From: Pleionea litopenaei
GTDB taxonomy: Bacteria; Pseudomonadota; Gammaproteobacteria; Enterobacterales; Kangiellaceae
Reading direction: 5' to 3'
DNA length: 64,000 bases
Assembly (NCBI RefSeq): GCF_031198435.1
Contig: NZ_CP133548.1
Span: 620,001-684,000, forward strand
The first letter of the stretch is position 1. Every line of letters begins with the position of its first letter. Positions 27,001 through 35,498 of this stretch are shown piece by piece. Made by a program: the position numbers and the translations under genes. The notes under the pieces are model-generated. The model ran no database searches. It had not been told where the DNA came from and saw only the letters and a list, made by a program, of their open reading frames with translations.

Positions 27001-29757
27001 CATGGTTTTAAGGATGCTTCTGCATTAGTTGTGATCCATCGATCAAAAATAATTGACTATTGGTGGCAGCCATTAAAATCAGGAATAAGTAAATTAGAAA
27101 ACGATATTTCTGAGGAGCTAGCGCCTGGGTTTAATATGACAGTGTTTGTTAACTATGGCGATCTATCAGTGGTAAAATCAACTAAGAACGCTAACTTTGC
27201 TCCAGTGGTTAGTCAGCGATTTAAGGTGCAGCCAAAAAAGAAAGCGCCAATAGTCAAGATAGAGAATAGTGTGGATGAGTATAAACCCGGCGAGACCATT
27301 AAGATAAAACTCATCAATCATTCTGATAAGAAAGCAACGGTTGCATTAGCTGTTGTCGATGAAAGCATATTAGAACAGAAGAATGACAATCAATATTATC
27401 GCTATGATAAGTCTTATTATGGTTCAGTCGAACTGGGTTGGTCTAACCCAAGTTTTTATGAGCTTGCCAGCTCACTATATTCATCTAATCGTCTAGAAGA
27501 AAGCTTTATTAGTAATATAAAAGCATATGACGCCTCAGAGATGATTACAATCACAGGTTCAAGAATTAAGCGAACAGCTATTATACCGTTTCCTCCAGAT
27601 GAGTCTGTCATTCTAAATGATAAAAAGTCATTAAGTCGTCACCAAATAAAAGATGGATACATTGATTTAGCTAAATTATCCAAAATCGACCTTAAGAGTA
27701 TTAGACGCCTCTTTAGCGACTCAGCTTTCTGGGATTCAAATATTCAAATAATGGGGAATGCCGATACTGAAGTTCAAGTTACATTGCCCGATAATTTAAC
27801 CCGTTGGAAAGTCATTGCTATTTCAACTGATGAAAGCGGAGATATTTATAGCGATACACACTCGTTTCGTACAGCCAGTAATATCGAAGTACATGCCGAA
27901 ATGCCAGGGCAGTTAATAGAAGGCGATGAGCTTGTTTTTCAAGCAGAATTCTTGTCTAAGCTTAAAAAGCAAGTCGTTGTGAACTTTAATGCTTTTGCCA
28001 AAATGATGTCTGAAAAACTGACTCTTAATAAAAATGAGTTGACATTCAAACAGGTTAAACCTTTCAGTCGACATAAAATAAGTCTTGATCTATCTACAAA
28101 GGCTATTGGTGAATTAGGAGTATTATCCGTTGCACGGAGCAATGAAGTGAGAGATGCGTTGCTGCTAACAACAAATGTTTACTCGAAAGAGCTAAAGCGT
28201 AAAGTATCAAAATATTCATTATTGCCTGACGATAACCAGTTTAGCCTCGAAGTTCCTAACGACTTCTCAAGCAAAGAGGCTAGAGTCCTCTTCAATTTAT
28301 CCGGTAGTCGTATGTCAAGTTTGAATAGTACCTTTGAATATATGAGAGAATATCCGCATCAATGTTGGGAGCAAAAGTTGAGCCGAGCTATCGTTGCAGC
28401 TATAGAAAAACAATACAGTGATGCGTATGAAAAAGAACTTAACGCCATCTTATCTAATGCTATCGATTCAGTCGCTGATTTTCAAAGCGAAGATGGTGGG
28501 ATGTCGTTTTTTGGCAACTCATCATCTACTGTCAATACCTATTTAACTGCTTTTACATTCAAACAAGTTAACTACTTACAGGGCTTAGGTTATGATTTTC
28601 CCGAATCGAAAATTGCAGCACTAGAACGATACTTGTTTAATAAGCTAAAGCATCAAAAAGATTTGTCGATAGAGCACGCTATAATCATTGTTAATGCGCT
28701 TAGCTCAGCATCAAACAATAAAGCGTTTATTAAGCCTTACATCGAACCTCTAATGGCTAGTTTTTCTGAATTAGATATCTATAGTCAAAGTCTATTGATT
28801 GAGACTATCTCTGAATACCAAGAATTAAGCGGTCAGCTTGAAAAGATTATGAAGCAATTTCTGGCTGAAACATTAGTTACTGATAAGAAACGCACCTTTA
28901 CAACGAATAAGAGACTGCCTTGGAGCTATTATTCTTTTACCAATAAAACTTATTGTGCAGCAATTTCTGCGCTTTCAAAAGCAAACGCAAATAAAAAGAC
29001 GGTTAATCAACTCGTTAACTCGGTTTTAGAAATGAAACGAGAGAAAAAGGGAGACTTTGGTAATACATTAAGTAATGCTTATTGTAGCAAAGCCATTGAT
29101 TCTTACGTATCAAAGTACGAACAAAAGGGAAAACTTGGTGAATACTCGATTCGCTTCCAAAACAATGAAATTCAGCTTAATGCTTTAGCACAAAAGGCTC
29201 ACTCTCAAATCAATCTCGATGAGCCACTGGACATAACCGTGAACATGAAAGAAATGGGGACAGCCTACCTAACAACGATGTTAGAGTATTCATTTGATGG
29301 TTCTACTGCAAAGCAGATCTCCAATGGGTTTGCACTGCATCGAGAGTACTCAATATTTAAGGATGGGAAGTGGATAAATACCGACAATGAAAAATTACGA
29401 CAAGGAGAGATTGTAAAGGTAACTCTAAATCTAAATAACCCCGTTCTACGGCGAAATATTGCACTAACTGACTCCTTGCCAGGTACATTTTTTGCACTGG
29501 ATGAGAATCTTGCATTATCCGCGCCGAGAGAGTTGTATGAAAGTCTGATTAATAATTACTACTTTAATGAGAAACAATATTCTGTTCGAAATGTAAAGTT
29601 TTACGCTGACTTTCTTCCAGCTGGGACGTACACAATTGAGTATCTAGTAAGAGTAACTCACAAAGGATCCTTTACTGCGCTATCAGCTAAAGTTGAGGAA
29701 ATGTATGATGATGATGTTTTTGCAACATCAAAACCAGACATTGTCGATGTAAAATAG
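24088..29757 (+). CDS. Alpha-2-macroglobulin-family lipoprotein with thioester
   Basis: 1889-residue bacterial alpha-2-macroglobulin (YfhM/YfaS type). It has a type II signal with lipobox LSGC (lipidated C19), then serial MG domains. An A2M domain sits around residues 1210-1310 (FWDSNIQIMGNADTEVQVTLPDNLTRWKV), followed by the thioester CWEQ (C1426-Q1429) in an alpha/alpha toroid (about 1400-1640) and a receptor-like C-terminal domain. Such proteins trap proteases that enter the periplasm. Genes of the YfhM class usually accompany pbpC, which is absent here. An unusual segment at about 1152-1164 reads MITITGSRIKRTA, like the N-terminus of TonB receptors. A 19-bp repeat precedes the start. Confidence 0.92.
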   Translation: MKLYSRVYLCLFFLMLSGCSHLKPANDLNSKSVEMNNWKSAIVKNDSTDIPEVSSVKDDINLYGTSIEFIFSQNMQRVSPESIRYEISPSVPCEWQWNDQRRLECVLESGLVVKPATKYTLTLIDGLYNSEGVRLKPYSYEFETPRPEISYINIEWSSPTLPIITANFNLSVEESSLVDALYLEDESGKKVALTVSKIDILDGDHENEVWNKDSRWKLTTTRTLLPDTLYALKQTGGIRTPLGDLVSYKTNDENERHRFKTYGDFEFLDFTCREKRDCPPNRSIALNFSAPINSKDVEKCKVELKSQGVNLEQGAWYVKQPENIVVTTTFSRLTKRLTCLESIRDIFGRKLNPKRPILITTGDFASTDFNPFYYETVTKSEELKLYHYSLNNPFLTFEVDELDFKKVEGSSVIKNQKIGLSSNDNKMQKVNLISEPLKHANSIGGVVRTSKKSWDESHVFVQKSNYNAIVVQGSEDTLVFLSDIKTNKPISNMKFSVSPDLNLRKRDSVNLTSKTDMFGIAKLPSLLSEEKYKDSSRLYFTLDNGEKFAVLLRNSLSKTLFKDEDDYDELDSERVFWGVPDKPLYRSGEKVKFVGFLRKINGSKLQITEYPDSPLLYVYGDNNDCDEYRCNSFYINKKLEIDEFGRVSGEFTIPKSVLNGTYTIYLSDGEFNAYIDSQLNFEISNFKPKKLNVTVSPLVKGTLTSKQFKVLTKAEYYSGGPYKDAESEVAVVLEARKFKPSDKRFQEYIFSPNSSYRARFEPASHYYSGGKLNSNGQSVATLEIPNSEINYGAVSLMSTVFTDEGESVLSRPKTFDYSKKSYYVGIKKLKWWLPINEEIELNSRVVNLDGEEVSGVAVKYFTQESSGFFNRRDNSDAASKKVEIDCLVKTNGSKQNSATDLNVISANTCVFKAQRKGLLKLIAEITYPDGTTQSSFSEHYFFEDSSLNDDVVVNAEKIELSIGERAKLELRHGFKDASALVVIHRSKIIDYWWQPLKSGISKLENDISEELAPGFNMTVFVNYGDLSVVKSTKNANFAPVVSQRFKVQPKKKAPIVKIENSVDEYKPGETIKIKLINHSDKKATVALAVVDESILEQKNDNQYYRYDKSYYGSVELGWSNPSFYELASSLYSSNRLEESFISNIKAYDASEMITITGSRIKRTAIIPFPPDESVILNDKKSLSRHQIKDGYIDLAKLSKIDLKSIRRLFSDSAFWDSNIQIMGNADTEVQVTLPDNLTRWKVIAISTDESGDIYSDTHSFRTASNIEVHAEMPGQLIEGDELVFQAEFLSKLKKQVVVNFNAFAKMMSEKLTLNKNELTFKQVKPFSRHKISLDLSTKAIGELGVLSVARSNEVRDALLLTTNVYSKELKRKVSKYSLLPDDNQFSLEVPNDFSSKEARVLFNLSGSRMSSLNSTFEYMREYPHQCWEQKLSRAIVAAIEKQYSDAYEKELNAILSNAIDSVADFQSEDGGMSFFGNSSSTVNTYLTAFTFKQVNYLQGLGYDFPESKIAALERYLFNKLKHQKDLSIEHAIIIVNALSSASNNKAFIKPYIEPLMASFSELDIYSQSLLIETISEYQELSGQLEKIMKQFLAETLVTDKKRTFTTNKRLPWSYYSFTNKTYCAAISALSKANANKKTVNQLVNSVLEMKREKKGDFGNTLSNAYCSKAIDSYVSKYEQKGKLGEYSIRFQNNEIQLNALAQKAHSQINLDEPLDITVNMKEMGTAYLTTMLEYSFDGSTAKQISNGFALHREYSIFKDGKWINTDNEKLRQGEIVKVTLNLNNPVLRRNIALTDSLPGTFFALDENLALSAPRELYESLINNYYFNEKQYSVRNVKFYADFLPAGTYTIEYLVRVTHKGSFTALSAKVEEMYDDDVFATSKPDIVDVK

Positions 29758-30028
29758 TCGATAGCGCTTTGGTCTTAAATGCTCTAGTAAGTAGCCGATG
29801 ATTTAGTTCTGTGTAGCAAGAGTTTAGATTTGGCTTAATCGTTGGTCGAAGTTTACTATAGAATCTTAAGTACCGATTTTGATTGTTGCGTTTGAATCAG
29901 TTGAGAGCTTATTTTTTTGAGCTAATAAAGACTTGTCTCGATTAATGTTCAAGCAACACTTTAAAGTGCTATATGTAAGTGGCAGGTGTATTGTTCAACC
30001 TTAAGATGGTTAATTAAAAGGTTTATTT

Positions 30029-30982
30029 ATGATAGGTAATTGGTTAAAGAATATATCTTTAAGTTTAGTGTTATTTAATTTCGGTAACTTGTATTCGGAA
30101 TCATTGCCCAGTGCCTTTCATAATAATTTGATTCATCTCAAACCCGTGCTTGTAGATGGGCATCAATTGACATTGTTCACAGATACCGGTGGTGGTTGGA
30201 ATGCGATATCGACGGAGCTAGTGACTAAGTATCAATGGAAAGTTGCTTTAAAGCAAGCCGACGAAGGTAAGTTAGAACTCGTAGAAATGCCTTCTTTTAG
30301 AGAAGGGAAGGCTATCCCCAAAGGGGATTTCAATAACTTCTTCGAAGGTAAACTGCTTAAGTTAGATCAGGAAAAATTTGATACATTTAATGCTGATATC
30401 GATGGCTTTTTGGGAGCACGTTGGCACGCTGGAAAAATAATCGATTTTAATTACCGAGATCAATCAATAAGTATTTATACACAGCTTCCCCCTGAGATTA
30501 ATAGTTCGTCAATCGTTCACCTCGGTTTTCAAAAGAATGAAGAAGGGTCATATACTACGGCGTTTCCTCGCGTAACAATTGAAGTTGCAGGCAAAAAACT
30601 CGAAATGCTTTTTGATACAGGGGCTACGGCATTGCTTTCTAAAGAAGCTCAAAAGATATTAAAGTTCGACGATGCAAGAGTCGCAACATCATTTATAGCT
30701 GGTTCAATATTTGACGGGTGGACTAAAGAACATCCGGACTGGACCGTTATAGCTAACGCTTGTTCATACTCCAGGGCATCCATGATAAAAGTACCAGTAA
30801 TCGTTATCGGCGGTAAAAACATTGGCCCTGTTTGGTTTACACGTCGCCCAGATAACAGTTTCTATCAATATATGTCAAAATATATGGATAAGCCTATTGA
30901 TGGCGCCTTAGGAGGCTCGGCCTTACAATACATTAGAATCGTTGTCGATTACCCTAGAGAGCTTGCTTATTTAATTGAATAA
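30029..30982 (+). CDS. Exported retropepsin-like aspartyl protease with two DTG motifs
   Basis: 317 residues with a signal peptide (about 1-23) and two catalytic-type motifs, FTDTGGG (D52) and MLFDTGATALL (D196), each followed by a hydrophobic glycine (DGFLGA, GALGGSAL) as in aspartic proteases. One chain with two lobes suggests a pepsin-like internal dimer instead of the single-lobe retropepsin homodimer. The N-terminal lobe has DTGGG in place of DTGA/S, so its activity is uncertain. It lies 270 bp after the alpha-2-macroglobulin gene on the same strand. A functional link between protease and protease trap is possible but only inferred. Confidence 0.7.
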   Translation: MIGNWLKNISLSLVLFNFGNLYSESLPSAFHNNLIHLKPVLVDGHQLTLFTDTGGGWNAISTELVTKYQWKVALKQADEGKLELVEMPSFREGKAIPKGDFNNFFEGKLLKLDQEKFDTFNADIDGFLGARWHAGKIIDFNYRDQSISIYTQLPPEINSSSIVHLGFQKNEEGSYTTAFPRVTIEVAGKKLEMLFDTGATALLSKEAQKILKFDDARVATSFIAGSIFDGWTKEHPDWTVIANACSYSRASMIKVPVIVIGGKNIGPVWFTRRPDNSFYQYMSKYMDKPIDGALGGSALQYIRIVVDYPRELAYLIE

Positions 30983-31102
30983 ACGGTATGGCACTGTAAA
31001 CCTCAGCCCAAGCTAACAGCCAAGCATAGAATTTCTTCACACTAACCATCTTAGATTCTATTTTAATTTTTGAACGAGTGTTGAGCTAGCCTGGAGAATT
31101 CT

Positions 31103-31603
31103 ATGAATAACACTTTATTTTCATTGCTTCTACTGTGGTTGACTATCGCCTCTGGGAGCGTACTTTCAGACGCTAATTCAAGTCAATGGAATGAGGAGCA
31201 GTTAGCGATTATTGAACTTAACCGTTGGTTGCCGTTAAGCTTAGATAAAGAAGGCTTTAATGCCTTTTCTGAATACTTTCATCCTGAATACACCAATTGG
31301 TATATGAAAGGTGACAAACAGTCTCTGGTCGATCGTGATGAATATCTATCAAGAGTGAAAGCCTGGCATGATCAAGGAAACTATGCAACGAAAAGTGAAG
31401 TAACACCGATATCTATAGAGGTTTTCTGTGATATTGCTTATATTCGCTTCATTCAAGTAGAGCATTTTGCTCATAAAGAAAAAGAGCCGACAATGTTTAT
31501 TGGGCAATTTGCAAGCCTGCTAAAGAAACATAATGGACAATGGAAAATGTATCGCACGTCCTTTCAGGAACGTTACCGAGGGCCATTGAAGAATAGTGAG
31601 TAA
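31103..31603 (+). CDS. SnoaL/NTF2-like exported protein
   Basis: 166 residues. A signal peptide (about 1-22) is followed by an NTF2/SnoaL-like fold: AIIELNRWLPLSL, FSEYFHPEYTNWYMKGDK, and closing strands FIGQFASLLKKHNGQWKMYRTSFQERY. Members are ketosteroid-isomerase-like cone proteins with varied small-molecule roles. The function here is unknown. GGAGAA lies 8 nt upstream of the ATG. Confidence 0.7.
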   Translation: MNNTLFSLLLLWLTIASGSVLSDANSSQWNEEQLAIIELNRWLPLSLDKEGFNAFSEYFHPEYTNWYMKGDKQSLVDRDEYLSRVKAWHDQGNYATKSEVTPISIEVFCDIAYIRFIQVEHFAHKEKEPTMFIGQFASLLKKHNGQWKMYRTSFQERYRGPLKNSE

Positions 31604-31698
31604 GTTTTGTAGTAGAATAACGCTATGGTTAAGGTCAGATACTTGAATTGGTTGTTAGATTATTGAGTATCTCTTGAGAGATTCATTAAGGTTTTACA

Positions 31699-32304
31699 TT
31701 GAACTATACGCTATGCGATGAAAAGCTGAATAACAAGATTGAAATTGGTAAGAAAATAAGAGTCATTGGGTTCGATGATGCTCCCTTCAATAAATCAATC
31801 GACACACGGGTTAATCTAACTGGTGTCGTATGCGCTAATAGCCAATTTGAGGGTATGCTGTGGGGTGAAGTTACACGAGATGGACTTGATTCAACCGCAG
31901 CGATACTTCATTTATTGAAAGAAAGTAAATTTTTACCGCAGTTAGATGCGATATTGTTTGATGGCATCGCGTTTGGTGGTTTTAATATTTTAGATATTCA
32001 CCATATATCGCAGAGTTTCAATCTTCCATGCATTACCGTGATGCGTCGTGTTCCAGACTTTTCAAAAATAAGTAACGCGTTAAAAAACCTTGATGATTAT
32101 GACGTTCGTTGGTCGCTTATTCAGCAGGCTGGTGAAGTCTTTGAAAATGCTCCCTTTTACTTTCAAGTTGCAGGCGTTAGCAGCAATATAGCCTACAAAG
32201 TTTTACAAAAAGTGACCGTGCAAGGTAATGTGCCAGAGCCATTAAGACTCGCTCACTTAATCGGATCGGCTGTAAAAACAGGTCAAAGCAGTAATCGAGC
32301 ATAA
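31699..32304 (+). CDS. DUF99-family (endonuclease V-like fold) protein
   Basis: 201 residues of DUF99, a family related in fold to endonuclease V: RVIGFDDAPF (Asp at strand 1), VNLTGVVCANSQFEGMLWGEVTRDGLD, DAILFDGIAFGGFNI and LPCITVMRRVPD. DUF99 is common in archaea and patchy in proteobacteria. The reaction is unknown, and the acidic residues at FDD and FDG could hold a metal. The start is TTG 31699 with AAGG about 10 nt ahead, since no ATG is in frame nearby. It is preceded by the SnoaL-like gene by 95 bp. Confidence 0.75.
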   Translation: MNYTLCDEKLNNKIEIGKKIRVIGFDDAPFNKSIDTRVNLTGVVCANSQFEGMLWGEVTRDGLDSTAAILHLLKESKFLPQLDAILFDGIAFGGFNILDIHHISQSFNLPCITVMRRVPDFSKISNALKNLDDYDVRWSLIQQAGEVFENAPFYFQVAGVSSNIAYKVLQKVTVQGNVPEPLRLAHLIGSAVKTGQSSNRA

Positions 32305-32759
32305 TAGAGTAACCTAATTGCATCTATATACTTATGGTCAATTTTTTATTACGAATAAAATCAAAACTGATATCAGGCAACCTATTTAATGCTGTCAAAA
32401 AAAATGAATAAATGAGTCTTTCTTCATTTACCCACTTCTGTTCTAGAATCTATAGAAAGTTAACTCCTTTTAAAATCACCTTATGAAGTGAGAGCTGATT
32501 CCTTACTTTCGATAATTTAGAGCTGGCTTTATCTGTTTTTTAAACCTGTCTGATTATAAATCATTCACTTAAACATAGAACTGTCCGAAAAATAACATCT
32601 GATGTCCGATTAACGATAATTGCTTGTCCTTTGTAAACTATATCATTAGCAGCTCATTCTAAATGAGCATATTCTGCCCATTTAAGAAGTTCTTAAATCT
32701 TAAAGGCTGAGAAATTAGCTAGTGTTTCAAAAGAAAAGCGACATCTAATAGGAGTTCAA
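32305..32759. other. Intergenic stretch without a recognised gene
   Basis: 455 bp of AT-rich sequence. No credible open frame or strong hairpin was found. A loose inverted repeat (AAATGAGC / GCCCATTT near 32660) is the only structure noticed. The last bases carry AGGAG before the next start. Confidence 0.5.
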
Positions 32760-33908
32760 ATGTACAAACACATTACATGTGCATTATTTTTGTTTATTTT
32801 ATTAACGCTCTCTTCGAGTGCGATAGGGAAAAAACTCTATGAGTTTAAAGGTGATCGAGATTTATACATTTGTAATGGCTGTACTTTTGACCAGATGGAA
32901 GAAATGATCGAAGAGAAAAATCCGATTCTAATTTTAGATAAGCCTAACCCATTTCCATCGCAGCCATTTATACGCGAATTTACAGTACATATTATGGACG
33001 TAAAGAGGGAAAATTTTATTCGTTATAATGTAGAACATAATCGCGCTGTTAATGGTTGGTTATATTATCATCGACTTTCAGATATTGAAGCTCAAAAGCC
33101 AACATTTAATATGATTAAAAGTGACTATTTGATGAAAATGGCTACTTTTAATAGCTTAGTTTCAGCTAGCGCTAAGCAGAGCGATGAAGAAGAATCAGTT
33201 TGTGAGTCTTACGGTGGTCCAAATTTTGGCTTGGATAGTGTTTTTGACACAGTCGGCACAGCTTTCGACAATGCAGAGTTGAATGATTTACGTGCGGGCT
33301 ATGCAAATCAAATTTCTCAAAACCATGATGATTGCTTATTATGTAATACAACTGGTTGGAGTGTTTCTACACCATGGTTTGGAGCAGGCTTAAACTACAG
33401 AGATCATGCCGAGTCATGGCAAAGAGAGTTTCCGGATGGTACTGTTTATTACCAATTTAAGCCAAATGCAACCGATGGAAACATTTTCACTATAAATTTA
33501 GAACGAAGTACTTTTGAATCAAGCCAAATCTTAGGTCGAGGGCAGGTTGTTTCAAACGTGACTTTCAATTTATCACAATTTTTTAGCATGGAGAATGGTG
33601 TACCCGTCTTAAACGAAACATTTCCTACCATTGGAAATGCTTGTATCTTAAGACAGCTAATGGAAGCATTGGAACAACGCGGTTATGAAGTCAATGTTAA
33701 TGGAAATGGTCAAGCTGGTTGGCCTTTTGATATCAACGGCAACTATCAAGGATGCGCTGGCGCTCAAGGATACCCAACGTACGTTCGAGTAAGGTTGTGG
33801 CCTACTGGCTGTGTAAAGACCGGTGTTCATGTTACCTGTACTTGGGGGAGGTCAGTGATTCCTGTTGCACATCAAGGCCCAGCGGATCTATGTGAAGCAT
33901 TTTTATAA
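32760..33908 (+). CDS. Cysteine-bearing exported protein of unknown function
   Basis: 382 residues with a signal peptide (about 1-23, SSSAIG). The mature protein has paired cysteines (YICNGCTFDQ, DCLLCNTTGW, NACIL, GCAGAQG, TGCVKTGVHVTC). CNGC and CLLC are CxxC pairs, as in thioredoxin-like or metal-binding sites, but no thioredoxin fold was recognised. The C-terminal part is Gly/Asn rich and reads as beta. AGGAG stands 6 nt before the ATG. No family was identified. A monocistronic gene is likely, since a hairpin follows. Confidence 0.65.
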   Translation: MYKHITCALFLFILLTLSSSAIGKKLYEFKGDRDLYICNGCTFDQMEEMIEEKNPILILDKPNPFPSQPFIREFTVHIMDVKRENFIRYNVEHNRAVNGWLYYHRLSDIEAQKPTFNMIKSDYLMKMATFNSLVSASAKQSDEEESVCESYGGPNFGLDSVFDTVGTAFDNAELNDLRAGYANQISQNHDDCLLCNTTGWSVSTPWFGAGLNYRDHAESWQREFPDGTVYYQFKPNATDGNIFTINLERSTFESSQILGRGQVVSNVTFNLSQFFSMENGVPVLNETFPTIGNACILRQLMEALEQRGYEVNVNGNGQAGWPFDINGNYQGCAGAQGYPTYVRVRLWPTGCVKTGVHVTCTWGRSVIPVAHQGPADLCEAFL

Positions 33909-33919
33909 ATATCTATCTA

Positions 33920-33940
33920 AAGGCGACCTTGTGTCGCCTT
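33920..33940 (+). terminator. Short hairpin after the Cys-rich exported gene
   Basis: An 8-bp stem AAGGCGAC / GTCGCCTT with a 5-nt loop lies 12 bp after the stop codon. The T-tract is poor (ATGGTT), so it is a modest terminator candidate. Confidence 0.5.
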
Positions 33941-34121
33941 ATGGTTAAGAATTTGGTAGGAATTGACGGATTTATTCGAAACAAAAATTGATGTTTGTGA
34001 ATAAACAACTAACATTATGATTTGCAGATTCTTAATGGGATTTTTATTATGAGTACACCCATCATTGCTGGCGTTGTGGTTGTAATTGTTATTGTTTTGG
34101 TCATTTCTATAATGTCGAAAA

Positions 34122-35426
34122 GACCCTGTAAATTATTCTGTGTAACTGCCAGTTCAAACATAGTCATCTAAGCGGCCATCAAATACAATCATAAAATGAT
34201 TTAAGGCCGCTTTCCAATTTCTAATAGGCATAGTCCATTTTTTCGAAGCGTCCATAATCGCTAGATAAACCACTTTTTTGGCGGAGTCATCTGATGGAAA
34301 GAGCTTTCGCTTCTTAATCGACTTTCGAATCACACTGTTGAGCGACTCAATGGCATTGGTCGTATAAATGGCTTTGCGTATTTCAGGCGGATAATTAAAT
34401 AACGTATTTAGATTGTGCCAATGAGTTTTCCAGGAGCGACTGATTTGCGGATACTTATCGTCCCAACGCTCAGAGAATTGCTCTAACGCAAGCAGCGCAT
34501 CTTCTTCAGTGGCTGACTGATAAATGCGCTTTAAATCCGCTGTCACGGCCTTGTAGTCTTTCCAGGGAACATAGCGAACGGAGTTTCGAATCATGTGCAC
34601 TATACAAAGCTGTACTTGCGTTTCGGGATAAGCCGAGTTGATAGCGTCAGGAAACCCTTTTAAACCGTCAACACAAGCAATGAGAATATCTTTAACTCCT
34701 CGATTTTGAAGCTCAGTTAAAACGTTGAGCCAGAATTTAGCCCCCTCGTTTTCTGATAACCACAAGCCTAAAAGCTCTTTTTGGCCTTCCATAGTGACGC
34801 CTAGCGCCAAGTAAACGCACTTGTTGATGACTTGTTTATCTTGCCGAATTTTTAGCACGATACAGTCCAGATAAACGATGGGGTAAATTGAATCTAGTGG
34901 GCGTGACTGCCATTCAATGACTTGCTCAATAACTGCATTGGTGACTTTTGAAATCAATGTGGGCGAGACGTCGGCATCATACATGTCTTTGAACGTGGCT
35001 ACGATTTCTCGAGTCGTCATCCCTTTGGCGTAAAGGCTCAGGATTTTCTCGTCCATCGTAGTGAAGCGAGTTTGCTGCTTCTTGACTAACTGGGGTTCGA
35101 ATGTGCCTTGCCGGTCTCGTGGCGTTTCAATTGAGAGTGGGCCATCTTCGGTAAGAAGCGTTTTCGGTGTATAGCCGTTCCGATAATTATCAGAATCTGA
35201 CTGAGCGTGTCTTTCATAGCCCAGATGCTCATCAAGCTCTGCATTCAAAGCGGTTTCGACAGTGACCTTCGTCAGCATCTGACGAAAGTCATTTAACTCT
35301 TCTTCAGTCTTTATGCCTTTGGCTGCTTTACGAGCCCAGGCTTCAACCTCTTTCTTGTCCATAGGTCTATCATCTCCTATTCAATAGGTTAATAATAGAC
35401 AGTTACACAGAGTTATTTACAGTCTC
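34122..35426 (-). mobile_element. IS256-family element, copy A, complete with 8-bp target duplication
   Basis: 1305 bp. Inverted repeats are left GACCCTGTAAATTATTCTGT and right (complement) GAGACTGTAAATAACTCTGT, both continuing GTAACTG. GTCGAAAA flanks both ends (34114-34121, 35427-35434). The transposase is intact. Copies B (39004-40087, decayed) and C (50564-51868, complete) are in the same orientation, so recombination between A and C would remove about 16 kb including the TIR and SIR2 modules. Confidence 0.92.
34154..35362 (-). CDS. IS256-family (mutator-type) transposase, copy A
   Basis: 402 residues, the normal family length. DDE residues are visible in [28 protein letters not shown] and [16 protein letters not shown]. 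The CxxH-type motif [16 protein letters not shown] lies between the second D and the E, as in mutator transposases. It is identical in deduced protein to copy C. The enzyme makes circular intermediates by copy-paste. Confidence 0.95.
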   Translation of the reverse strand: MDKKEVEAWARKAAKGIKTEEELNDFRQMLTKVTVETALNAELDEHLGYERHAQSDSDNYRNGYTPKTLLTEDGPLSIETPRDRQGTFEPQLVKKQQTRFTTMDEKILSLYAKGMTTREIVATFKDMYDADVSPTLISKVTNAVIEQVIEWQSRPLDSIYPIVYLDCIVLKIRQDKQVINKCVYLALGVTMEGQKELLGLWLSENEGAKFWLNVLTELQNRGVKDILIACVDGLKGFPDAINSAYPETQVQLCIVHMIRNSVRYVPWKDYKAVTADLKRIYQSATEEDALLALEQFSERWDDKYPQISRSWKTHWHNLNTLFNYPPEIRKAIYTTNAIESLNSVIRKSIKKRKLFPSDDSAKKVVYLAIMDASKKWTMPIRNWKAALNHFMIVFDGRLDDYV

Positions 35427-35498
35427 GTCGAAAAAGAAACCCGAGTAAATAGCGCGTATCATTCAGAAACAGATAGTTCAAAAAAAGCAATCCATTTA

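Larger units (their letters stand above)
34049..35448 (+). pseudogene. Small (28-residue) hydrophobic ORF split by IS256 copy A
   Basis: ATG 34049 opens a frame encoding STPIIAGVVVV followed by more Val/Ile and the positively charged end SK. The IS256 element begins at 34122 inside codon 25. If the element and one GTCGAAAA target copy are removed, the frame continues KKPE and stops at 35448, giving a 28-residue single-helix membrane peptide with a lysine tail. No strong Shine-Dalgarno is seen (AATGGGA 10 nt upstream). The reconstruction is exact at the sequence level. Whether the peptide was ever a gene is uncertain. Confidence 0.45.
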
